Shown: piece after piece, positions 23,621 through 36,427 of the stretch
Numbering within the stretch: position 1 is the first letter of the stretch
How the letters are laid out: each line of letters begins with the position of its first letter
Source of the DNA: Vigna angularis
Lineage: Eukaryota; Streptophyta; Magnoliopsida; Fabales; Fabaceae
Assembly: GCF_016808095.1 (NCBI RefSeq)
Contig: NC_068972.1
Span: forward strand, 21,568,289 to 21,632,288
Length of the DNA stretch: 64,000 nucleotides
Reading direction: 5' to 3'
Program-made: the position numbers and the translations under genes
The notes under the pieces: generated by a model
Told to the model about the DNA's origin: nothing
Databases searched by the model: none
The model's input: only the letters and a program-made list of their open reading frames with translations

Positions 23621-24865
23621 TGATAATGACCAATTTTACTTCATTATCCAACATCAAATTGATGGAAATTGTCAACTCTTCCTTTACTTCTAGTCTTGTT
23701 TAACTCAATTTCTTGTTTTTTGTAAGTGATTACATCATAAGTTGTAATTAGCCCTTTTGATGGCTAATCCCCATTCAAAGAAGCTGGGAGAAGCTACCCA
23801 CCAAAGAACATTGCCAAAACCCAAGAAAAGAGAGAAGAGTAGCTGAAAAGATGAAGAACCCAGGCTGCTGGAGAGAGTCACGCCGGGCGCCTACTGACCT
23901 ATGCGGCGCCGGGCGTGACAATGCTGACCGAGGACGCGCCTGGCGCCTGTCTGTCGGGCCGCCGGGCGCCACTTTTGCTGATCTGGCAGAAACAGCTTAT
24001 TTAGTTCTGGAACGCGAAGGGGTTTGCATCTTTGGCATCCCAGACACAAATTCTCTCAATTGGAGCGTCCAGAGGCGAGCTAGGAGCTGTGGGAACAGCC
24101 CTTCTTCATCCTTGGGTCCTCCTCCTTCTTCCATTTCCACCTTTGTTGTAAGATCAAGCTCTCCATTCATGGAGAGCTAGTTTCATTATTGTTGGGGATT
24201 GATGTAACCACGGATCTCTTATGTAAATTACAGTTGTTTTGAATGATTATATGCCTCTTTGATTAATTGTTAGTGTTTAATTCCTTTGCTTAAAGCTTGT
24301 ATGATTGATTCAACCATTTCATGATTTTAGGGTTTGCTTGATATTGGGAAATATTGGGTGAATCTAGAACTGGATTAAACACCTAAAGGAAATTGTATCT
24401 AGGGATAGAACTAGGACCTTTGGTTGTCTTGAATCTCAATTCTTAAAGCAGATGAACTTGTTAGGTTTTCCAAGGGATTGGAGTTTAAGAAGTAAGTCTA
24501 GGCTCTCTCTACCAAGGGATTGGGTTTGAGTAAATTAGAAGATTGACATTGGCTAATTAATGAAGAGGAAGTGATTTTCTATACATAAGAGTGAAGTAGG
24601 TGAAATCATATCCCCAACAATACCATTCCATATCATTTCTAATCTTGCATTTCCTAAGTGTTTGCATTATCAAAGATCATTTTTACACTTCATGTTTTTT
24701 CTTTAATTTAATTGCACTAAAACCACAAAAACATGGAATCATTCTTTAGTCTAAATTAGTTAGATATTATACGATTGTCTAGGACACGAGTCTCTTGGGA
24801 AACGATATCCGGTCTTACCGGTTTTATTACTTGAACGATTTGGTATACTTGCCAAAGTCTCAACA
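23621..24865 (+). repeat. 3' LTR of Athila element
   Basis: 1245 bp, same ends as the 5' LTR, followed by the target duplication GAAAG. It carries the same palindrome module at 23877-23919. Confidence 0.95.
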
Positions 24866-24870
24866 GAAAG

Positions 24871-26870
<2,000 letters not shown>

Positions 26871-26875
26871 TTTCT

Positions 26876-26883
26876 TATATAAA
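26876..26883 (+). promoter_or_regulatory. TATA box of the SULTR3 gene
   Basis: TATATAAA lies 78 bp before the start codon at 26961, leaving room for a 5' leader of about 45-50 bases. It is followed by CCAATCA. Assigned by position and consensus only. Confidence 0.5.
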
Positions 26884-26960
26884 CCAATCACATTCATCAT
26901 TCTCTCACACACCTTTCTCCCATCTTAACACACCAAAACATTAATTTTTACTACAACATC

Positions 26961-29900
26961 ATGGGTAGTGTAGATCACGAGTACCCTCTGGAAGCTGAGA
27001 GCGTGCAGCAGCAGCAGCATCATCATCAGCAGCAGCAAGTAGAGGTTCCTCCACCTCAACCCTTTTTCAAGTCTCTGAAGATCTCCTTGAAGGAGACTTT
27101 CTTCCCAGACGACCCTTTGAGACAGTTCAAAAACAAGCCACCCTCCAAAAAGATCATGCTTGCTATTCAGTATTTCTTCCCCATCTTCCAATGGGCACCC
27201 AAATACACCTTCAACTTCTTCAAAGCTGACCTCATAGCTGGCATCACCATAGCTAGCTTGGCCATTCCTCAAGGCATCAGCTATGCCAAGCTCGCCAACC
27301 TCCCTCCTATCCTCGGACTATGTCTGTTCTTCATTCTCTTCATTCTCTCGTATATTCATTCTCTTTCAAACCTATAACTGCATATATACTTCTTATAAAC
27401 TAAAATACTCTTGTTTAATCAATATGGTACTGTTATAAAATTTAATATTTACAGTATCTGTAATATAACAAACAAAACTAAATGGAGCATGATTTTCTGC
27501 GTGTGTGTAGATTCAAGCTTTATACCACCTTTGATTTATGCCATGATGGGAAGCTCAAGGGATTTGGCGGTGGGCACGGTGGCGGTTGGATCGCTTCTGA
27601 TGGGTTCCATGTTGAGTGATGTGGTTAATCCCAACGAAGACCCACAGCTTTACCTACACCTTGCCTTCACTGCTACATTATTTGCTGGAATTTTTGAGGC
27701 TGCTTTGGGTTTGTTTAGGTACAAGCATAATTCTTTCAAACTCAAATTTAATGCCAGTCACCTTTTTCAAATATGAAATAATTCATATTTATTATTATTA
27801 TTATTATATATATTAATTCAAATGAATAAAAATAGTATCTCCCGTCTTTAACCCCCCCATGCTTCTGTTTTCTTTAATACAAAATATAAATAAATAAATA
27901 ATGTAAAATACAAAGCATAACAAAATATTATAATAGAAACAATAAATATTTTTCAGATCTCTTTCCATTCCATTTGTTATTCTCAATACATATGTATGAA
28001 GAACCTACATTTTCTTTCTTACGGTATGGGAAAAATCCCAGACACAGTGTTGTTGTCAATAACATAACTGTTAAACTTAAAAGTATAAATGAAAATAATT
28101 ATATTATCTGTAATATAAATATCTTATGTAACATATTAGACTTATTACTGCTTACATAGAAATAAAACTAAATCCATAAAGAATTTACTATATGATAATA
28201 TTCAGCAATATACATAGAATATTTTTGTTTTTCTGGAATAGTGAAGTTAAAAATAATTAATAAGGACATGCATGGTGATTGCAGGTTGGGGTTGATAGTT
28301 GATTTTCTGTCACATGCAACCATAGTAGGGTTCATGGGAGGAGCAGCTACAGTGGTTTGTCTGCAGCAACTAAAATCGATTCTGGGCCTTGTGCATTTCA
28401 CCCATGGAGCTGATATCATATCAGTGATGCGCTCTGTTTTCACCCAAACTCATGAGGTAAACTCCACTGAATTTAGCTACCTCACCTCACCTACCAGCTT
28501 CAAAATTATAGTAATATAATCACATCTCAAAAGGTCATTTATATTTCGTTCACGCAATTATTTTTTGACCCAACTCAAATTAATTCTAAGTTTGTTTTCC
28601 TTTTTTTATTTATTGCAGTGGAGGTGGGAAAGTTCTGTGTTAGGATTTGTCTTCATCTCCTTCCTCCTTATCACTAGATACTTTGTAAGTACACCTAATC
28701 CATATTCTTTTCCACAAAATATCTAATATATTATCCAAAAATGTAAAGTTTTTTATTAACTTGATATACAATTTATGTCATTCATGTTGCGTATCTTGTA
28801 TTCTCTTTTCTGAACAAAGAAAAATAAGCACATAGTCTCATGATATGTTCATATATGTCCTTCTATATATCACTTATTTTCTTTCTGTGTATGCCAGTCA
28901 TATCAAAACAAGCATAATTAACTGAAACCTATTTTCAATTCTAACCTAACCCAAACTTATTATCTTTTGACCCAAAATAAAAGCTAGCAAATTTTCAACG
29001 ACAATAGTTTGACATCATATATAGTAATTAGATTATTGTTTACTTAAATTAGTTCAAGACTCTAGGGAATTGATAATGAGTAGCAGAAAAAATGTGGTTA
29101 GGTTTTATCAGTTAATAAAAAAAATGGATAGTGATTACAGTTTGTGATGTTATGCAGAGCAAAAAACGACCAAGGTTTTTCTGGGTGTCAGCAATGGCGC
29201 CGTTAACATCGGTTATATTGGGAAGTCTGTTTGTTTATTTCACTCATGCTGAGAGGAACGGAGTTGAAGTGGTGAGTGTTATTTTTGTCTCATCTATTTC
29301 ATGTAAAGAACAAGCATTACAACCTAAATTTTTGTTGTGCAAAACTAAGAAAAAATTATGTTTCCAAAACTACTAAAAAGGTACAAAAACGCGTCTTGTA
29401 TCACAGTTTGTGTGTTACGAGTTTGAAAATTACTGATTAAACTTATTTATTATTATTCAGATAAAACATGATTTCGAGAGTTTTTTTTTTTTTTTTTCTG
29501 TAACAACCAAATACTTTTGAGTGACACTGGGTCCTACCTATACCATCCATAATCATAAACTTTCTGTTCTGGTTGGAGCAGTGAAGGAATCATTTATAAG
29601 CAAGAGTACAAGGTTAACAGTGTTCATGTTTGTCAGATGCATTGGATAATGTATTTTACCTAAATATGTAGATCTTAACAAAAGTTACTATTATTACTGT
29701 GAGTATTATAAATGAAACATGTAGCATTCTAGAATATTGGTGTATAGAAAAGGATAGATATCTGATATAGTAATGTTGTTTGTGATTGTGAACATGGAAT
29801 CAGATAGGAGAATTGAAGAAGGGTTTAAATCCACCATCGGTATCAAAGCTGGTTTTTGTGTCACCTTATATGACCACAGCTGTGAAAACTGGCATTGTTG

Positions 29901-32782
29901 TTGGCATCATATCACTAGCAGTGAGTACCTCTCAAACTCTATTACTTTGTCGGAATGCATGCCTAATATGCCTTTCATACACGCAATCCAAAATGAGCAT
30001 TAAAAAGACAAAACACAACTATAAAAAAGGTCACATTTTTCCTAATAAAGTGAAAAAGAAACTCCACAGAAGCAGAAGCACTATCATCATCAGTGACGTA
30101 TCTGTTTTTAGCTACAATTACCATGATATACATAATACAAAAGTAAAATAATTATAAAAATATAAATTTTTATTCTTTATTCTTACGTTCATTTGATATA
30201 TAATATAAAAGTAAAACGATCATAAAAATATAATTTTTTATTTAAAAAAAAAAAGAAAATAAAAAAGACTAGTATTAAATGAATTTAAAAAATGTATGTA
30301 TGAATATGCTACTTTTTTATTTCACTGTGAATTGGATACTCAAATATGGTTGTTTGGATAGAAAAAATATTGTTAGTTCATAGAGTGATGATAACATGTA
30401 AGTGAGATATTAATATTTTTTACTTCTACAAATAACACTATTTTACTTCTACTATCCATATTGTATTTCGTAGTAGCTACTATGCTGCCTTATAACAAAA
30501 GGTTTTAGGTGGGGTTGGAATTCTCTTGAATTTTAAACTTATTTATTTTCAAAGAATTTTTTTATGTTTCTTTTTCAAAATAGAAATCTAGAAACATAAG
30601 ATCTAAATGTCATAAAGTGCCTGAAAATTAAAGAATAAAAATTGATTAATTTTTTTAATATTGATTTGGACCGCTTTTATCCGTTAAATTCCTCTTAACC
30701 CGTTTAGATCTAAAACTCGGCTCTAGAGTTTGATATTAAGGCAAAAGAGTAAGTAATCTTATTGAAAGATTAAAGTCACAAGAGACACCCTAAAAGGTTA
30801 TAGCTTATTCCAAAAGATATTCTTTATTTTCACCCTACATTTTAACCATTTGAGACTTTTGGAAGAATTTTTCGTAAGAATTTCTAAAGGAATTTAGTTA
30901 ATTTTAATTTATAAAAGTCATTTTTATTTTTTCTTGCTACAAGTCAATATAGAAAACACATCCAACTAGAGATTAATATATATAAATTCGTACTTTACCT
31001 ATTTTCCCATTGAAGGGAAATGAATCTCATAATCCAACACAAAATCCTACAACTTCCATCCATGTTATTTCAAGAAGATCTTGATGTTGAGTTTGATGAT
31101 ATATATTGTTCAGGAAGGAATAGCAGTGGGAAGAAGCTTTGCAATGTATAAAAATTACAATATTGATGGCAATAAAGAGATGATAGCTATGGGTACCATG
31201 AACATAGTTGGTTCTTTCACCTCTTGCTACATCACAACAGGTAAATATTTTAACTGTTAAGTGTCAATTAAGAGCAATCAATGAATTATTTCTGTTCTGC
31301 ATCAACTTATGGTTAAAAAAATGAATTTGTTTCAGGGCCATTTTCACGCTCAGCCGTCAACTATAACGCTGGATGCAAAACAGCAGCTTCCAACATTATA
31401 ATGTCAATAGCAGTGATGTTGACATTGCTATTCCTAACACCCTTGTTCCATTACACTCCCCTGGTGGTGCTGTCAGCCATTATTGTATCTGCAATGCTTG
31501 GCCTCATAGATTATGAAGCAGCCATCCATCTCTGGAAGATTGATAAATTTGACTTTGTTGTGTGCATGAGTGCATACATTGGCGTGGTCTTTGCCAGTGT
31601 TGAAATTGGCTTAGTCATAGCTGTATGTTCTGTGCTGAATTTTGTATTGCTCATGATAAGATTTTAATACGAAGATTTATGAATTTATTATGTGCTTTCA
31701 TTTCATGTGGATGTATATAATTTCAGGTTGCAATTTCTCTACTTAGGGTACTGCTTTTCATTGCAAGGCCAAGGACATTCGTTTTGGGAAACCTTCCAAA
31801 TTCTGGGATTTACAGAAATGTTGAGCACTATCCAAATGCAAAACATGTTCCTGGAATCCTCATCCTAGCCATTGATGCACCGATTTACTTTGCCAATGCA
31901 GGCTATTTAAGAGAAAGGTAATCTACCTTCAAATTTGGAGTGTTTTTCTCAAATGCCAAAACAACGCATAGTACCACAAAACTATTAAGATATGTTAAAT
32001 ATTTTGTTAATTATAATTTATATATTATTATAATTTGTGCATATATCATTCTTTTATACATAGTACACTAATATTTGAAATAATACATTAGAATTATTCT
32101 TTAAATCTTTTTATAAAAACTTCTTTATTTTGCATAGGATCACAAGGTGGGTTGATGAAGAAGAAAGCAGAATCAAAGCTACTGAAGAGACAAGTTTGCA
32201 GTATGTTATAATGGATATGAGTGGTGAGTGATGGAAACAAAAAACGTTGATGACAGATAATCTCTAACAGGATGTTCTGATTGGTAAAACTTTTTAGAAA
32301 TTACAAAATCTCAAGGTCTCTGCTTCCTATTAAATGTTGTGAATTTAATTACAGGACTGACAAAAGAATGTGTTAACACCTTTTGTTTTAGAATTTTCAG
32401 TCTGAGTTGCAGTGTAATTTTATTGGCAGGTGTTGGAAACATTGATACAAGTGGAATAAGTATGCTTGAAGAAGTCAAGAAGAATACTGAGAGAAGAGAA
32501 CTTCAAGTAATTCTTTCTTTCGTGTTATCATCTATTGTTATTTTTATCATATCAGAAATTATATATTTTTTTTCTAATGTTTCATTCCTATGCATTCAGC
32601 TTGTTTTGGTGAATCCGGGAAGCGAGGTGATGAAGAAACTGAACAAATCCAAGTTCCAAAATCATTTAGGAGAGAGATGGATCTATTTAACTGTTGAAGA
32701 GGCCGTTGGAGCATGCAACTTCAATCTCCATTCAAGAACGAATATGAAGAACGATGAATCAGAGGGTTGGAACAATGTTTGA
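26961..32782 (+). CDS. SULTR3;1: Group 3 sulfate transporter, SULTR3;1-like (12 exons, 662 aa)
   Basis: Exons: 26961-27321, 27511-27718, 28285-28456, 28619-28684, 29158-29271, 29804-29920, 31114-31240, 31336-31622, 31727-31917, 32138-32223, 32430-32506, 32600-32782. All borders are GT-AG, phases close, and the protein is 662 aa, near the 658 of Arabidopsis SULTR3;1. An SLC26/SulP membrane carrier: residues about 95-475 hold the Sulfate_transp domain (ADLIAGITIASLAIPQGISY, FMGGAATVV, GPFSRSAVNYNAG). Residues about 525-645 hold the cytosolic STAS domain with MDMSGVGNIDTSG, whose Ser/Thr is a regulatory site in the family. The C-terminus WNNV also matches SULTR3;1. Expected role: proton-coupled sulfate (or related anion) transport; Arabidopsis group 3 members act mainly at the plastid envelope. 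The N-terminus has a Gln/His run. Paralogue assignment (3;1 rather than 3;2) is by overall resemblance. Confidence 0.93.
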
Positions 32783-34320
32783 CTGTGAGAATGAGCAAAA
32801 GAATATTCTCAAGAGCTCATTAATTTTCGTCTCAGTTATGTCACCATTCCAATTTGTGGCATGAGAATTTCCAAATCGTGCCCCAGAAGTTTTAGAAGCA
32901 TAGGAAAATGAAAGATGCACGACTCTTGTCCTTAGTTAGAACAACATAGGCTGTCTAATAATCATATGTATCATGCTTTATAATTTATTCAAATGTAAAG
33001 TAATTTTCATGACAATTGAAGAATCCTTCGGAAACGTCTTATAATTAAATAAGCTGATTGTAGATTATGAAAAAAATAGTTTTTTTTTTTAATTTTCTCT
33101 TCTAAAGTATTTATTGAAAAGTTTGATCTTGATAATTTAAAAAATATGTGATGCTTACAACAAAGGATAAGTACGAAGCTAAGAAGTGACATGTCGTGTT
33201 GGTTTTTTGTCCAATTTGCTTTTTCCAACATCTTCATATGCTCCTTTGATGTTATCCTCCGATGATGAAGAGATGGAAGAAGTTGATTAAAGCCATAACT
33301 CCTTTGTTGTTGTTGCTTAAAAAGGGTTATATGAGGCAGCGCCTATATAAAATAATAGAAATCTCAAGCTAAAGGAGAGCTTATGTTAAAGGCGAGCAGG
33401 CGAAGAAGATGAAGAACAGGAAGAATTTTTTTTCTTTTCTGTGAGCAATTATTGTAACAGATTGATCTATAAATTCTTATTTTTGTTATTCCGTATTTTT
33501 ATTTCGATCACTATATTTGTATCCAAACATATAATATATTTCTTTAATATCATCTAATCTAATGAAATGTAGTGTTTTGAAAATTTTGAAATCCCATCAA
33601 ACTTATACTTCAATTATATATCTAAGATTGTATTGTGTTTTTCCAAAAATGCTTTTGACCATGTTGACTCTTTTTATGGGAGATTATTAGAGAAAAACTC
33701 ATCAAACTCTATTTATTTTGATTAAGTTATATTAAATGATAAAGTTTAAAGCATGGACATGTTTCATTTTTTAGACACGAGTTTTATACAATAGATAATG
33801 CAAGATATGATGTATTTTTTCTCTCACAAATGATACAACACACGTATTATCTTTTATGAGTTTATTTTGTATTGTAAAGAATTTGTCTCACAAAGCTCAA
33901 GTCAATGTTAGAGATATCATGAAGAAAATGATAAAGTTAATTCACACTACATACATTCTAATAAGTTCTATGTCAATTCTAAACCTACTATACGATTTAT
34001 ATCGTTCTTTATTTTTCTTCAATTTAGTTGAATGTTTGTAACTAAGGCTTGATATTTAGATGGAGAATATTGTATCTAAGGCTTGATATTTAGTTGAAAG
34101 TATTATACCTAATGCTTGATAAGCATGCCATTTATTAGAATGGTGGTTAAAGAAATGATAAACATTTAATGTTGCATAAAACACATTTGATGCATCAACA
34201 TTCATGTGTGAAGAGACAATGCTATGAAGATGAAGATTTGAAATGAAGACTCACAATAAATAGAAACTAATTTACAACGAAGGTTTGATCCCACTCTACT
34301 CCGTTTTACTGTTCTTGTTG
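32783..34320. other. 3' flank of SULTR3 gene and intergenic DNA
   Basis: 32862-33250 has a degenerate second copy at 49543-49960. A duplicated unit of about 45 bp (GGCTTGATATTTAG) occurs at 34046-34125. No gene is recognised; the frames of 60-76 codons have no domain. Confidence 0.5.
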
Positions 34321-34439
34321 GCTAGCTTGTTGCCTTTAATAATTTCATCATGTAGGGAGGGTCATCACACACATAAGTCTTCACAATGGTAAGATATTGT
34401 TCGTTCTAGGCCAAACCCTTACAAATTTTCTTTTGGTGC

Positions 34440-34808
34440 CACTCCAAAAAGTCTCTTACCAATGGAGGTATCTTATGTGTATATAAACTCATGTCCATTT
34501 CTTGTTTATCCAATGTGGGACTTTTGTTTGTATCCTAATAATCCTTCCTTCAAACAAAGGGTTATGGTTCTCTACCTTTCCTACAGGAAAAGTCTTTTTT
34601 TATCCATAAGTACATCATGGTTTGCATTGAGCATCTCTTGCTCTCTTTCAAGATCCATTATCACACCACTGAGCATTTCTTGCTCTCCACTTCCTATAAG
34701 TCATCTACCTGTCTGTCACCGATCGCTTGCCAAGGTTTCACCTTACCATGAAGAGACGTACTTTTTTTGAGCTGGTCACCAAAACTAACCATCAACTTTG
34801 ATATCACT
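34440..34808 (-). mobile_element. Partial TRIM-like internal region, tandem with the next element
   Basis: Just left of the LTR at 34809, the minus strand reads TGATATCAAAGTTGATGG, a degenerate primer site, followed by sequence resembling the internal region at 35005-35194 (for example GGTCACCAAAACTAACC against GATCACCAAGATGAACC). This suggests an LTR-internal-LTR-internal array left by recombination. 34390-34540 also contains a legume-type repeat with CCAATGTGGGACTTTTG. The outer limit is uncertain. Confidence 0.4.
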
Positions 34809-35393
34809 TGTTAGGTCTATAGAGGAAGAGGTTCACTAGGGAGATAAAACACTAATAAGATCTGAGCTCAACCATAAGGGATTGAAACTACTCTCTATCC
34901 AAAACCTTAAGACAATAAGTTAATGGATCTTCATCCTTGTATGGTGCTCTAGTTTCTCATTTCTACCCATTGTGGAACTTAGACTCACACTTAGAATCCT
35001 AACAATATCCCTCTTCAAGGGTGAGTTTCTTCCACATTGGTACACTCTCCTCCAGCGGAAGCATTCCCAACCACGAGTATCGTTGTTCATCTTAACGGGA
35101 CACGCTTACTTGGAACCTTGTGCTAGGAAGACTTTCAGGGATCATTGTACTCGTCTGAGACGATCACCAAGATGAACCTAGCTTTGATACCACTTTTTAG
35201 GTTTATCAAAGGAGGAGGTTCACTTGGGAGATACAACACTAATAAGATCTGAGTCCAACCACATAAAGAATAGACATCACTCTTTATCCAAAGCATTAAG
35301 ACAATGAGTTAATAGATCTTCACCCTTGTATGATGTTCTACTTTCTCATTTCTATCTAATGTAGAACTTAGACTCACATTTAAAATTCTAACA
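34809..35393 (-). mobile_element. TRIM-like miniature LTR retroelement
   Basis: Direct repeats 34809-35004 (196 bp) and 35195-35393 (199 bp) share most positions, and each begins TGTTAG on the minus strand; the 34809-35004 copy ends CCTAACA, the other in a degraded form. Next to the right-hand copy, on the minus strand, is TGGTATCAAAGC (about 35181-35192), close to the initiator-Met tRNA primer site. Next to the left-hand copy is a purine tract (GAAGAGGGA). The 190-bp inner part codes for nothing. This is the layout of a terminal-repeat retrotransposon in miniature. No clear target duplication was found, probably because of the tandem arrangement. Confidence 0.7.
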
Positions 35394-36427
35394 CCTCATT
35401 ACAACTAAAATTTCCACTAGACCTATTATCTATAGAATTCCTACCATTATTCTAAAAACCTAAATGGCAAAAATTATGTCTTGTGGTCTTCCTCGATTGA
35501 ATTTGTTCCTTAGACAAGTTTACCATGATCACATAAGATGTAAGTAATGTGCCTTCTAAGCAAGCTAACAAATTTATTTTCAACTTTGTCTTATTGTGGC
35601 CGTCTATGGAACCGAAGTTACTGGGTTCTCTTAGATCTTTTAAGACTTTTTAGAAAGACTCAAAAGTTTTTTTCAAACAATATTCAATTCCTTTACAACT
35701 TTACAAATAAACTTGCATTTCTCAAACAAACTAATCATAAATAAACTTGCATTTCTCAAACAAACTAATCATGACATGATGTCTTTCATGAATGAAAATT
35801 TGTATTTGAAGAGTTAACAATTCTTAGAGATTAGATTATTGGATGAAATAAAAAAGAAATTAGACAAATATTATATTGGGATGATCCTTCGTTCCTTACA
35901 TCTTGACTTTAATCATATAGTAGAACAACTTTTACAAGATCAAATTTTCTACCTAGATTTAATACTAATTCTAATAGTATTTAAAAGAATCTTTCATGTT
36001 AAGAAAATGAATAACAATTGATTAAGAGTGCAAAACTCTACTAAGTGGCCATATCTTCATAAGAATATTTTTCATTGGTGGGAAATATTAATTGGATTCA
36101 TGTAATTTGTTAAGTGAAAAGCTTGTCCATAATAATAAACATTTTCTTTTCTGCTTGTAAATCCACTGTGACTAAATACAACGGAGTAAGATAGAGAAAC
36201 AGCATCAGCAGCAGCAAAATTGAAGACAAAAGTGCGGATAGGTATCCCCTTTACTCTGTTTAAGATTAGTACAAGATCGACCAAAAAAGAAAACACACCT
36301 TTTCCAGCATAATAATAATTCGAAAGCTCTTTTACAAAACAAGAGCTGCGACCTGCGTCTGCCATACCCTGACCCCAGTAACAACCCATCAAAGAGTACT
36401 ATATCTATGCTCTGCGGAACTAATTGA
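35394..36427. other. Intergenic DNA and 3' region of the SNX1 gene
   Basis: No separate gene is seen. The stretch 36070-36427 directly after the SNX1 stop (minus strand) is the likely 3' untranslated region. The 106- and 111-codon minus frames there overlap the last exon or UTR out of frame. Confidence 0.5.

Larger units (their letters stand above)
15480..24865 (+). mobile_element. Athila-type Ty3/gypsy LTR retrotransposon, non-autonomous
   Basis: A complete 9386-bp element flanked by the 5-bp target duplication GAAAG (15475-15479 and 24866-24870). The order is 5' LTR, primer site for tRNA-Asp, gag-protease ORF, long non-coding spacer, PF20167-type ORF, spacer, polypurine tract, 3' LTR. The primer type, the D-L-G-A-S protease motif and the second ORF place it with Athila. 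No reverse transcriptase, RNase H or integrase is present: the protease ORF passes straight to its end and then to a conserved GGGAGGCAACCCA segment at 19378-19392. It should therefore depend on enzymes from an autonomous relative. The near-identical LTRs mean a recent insertion. Confidence 0.95.
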
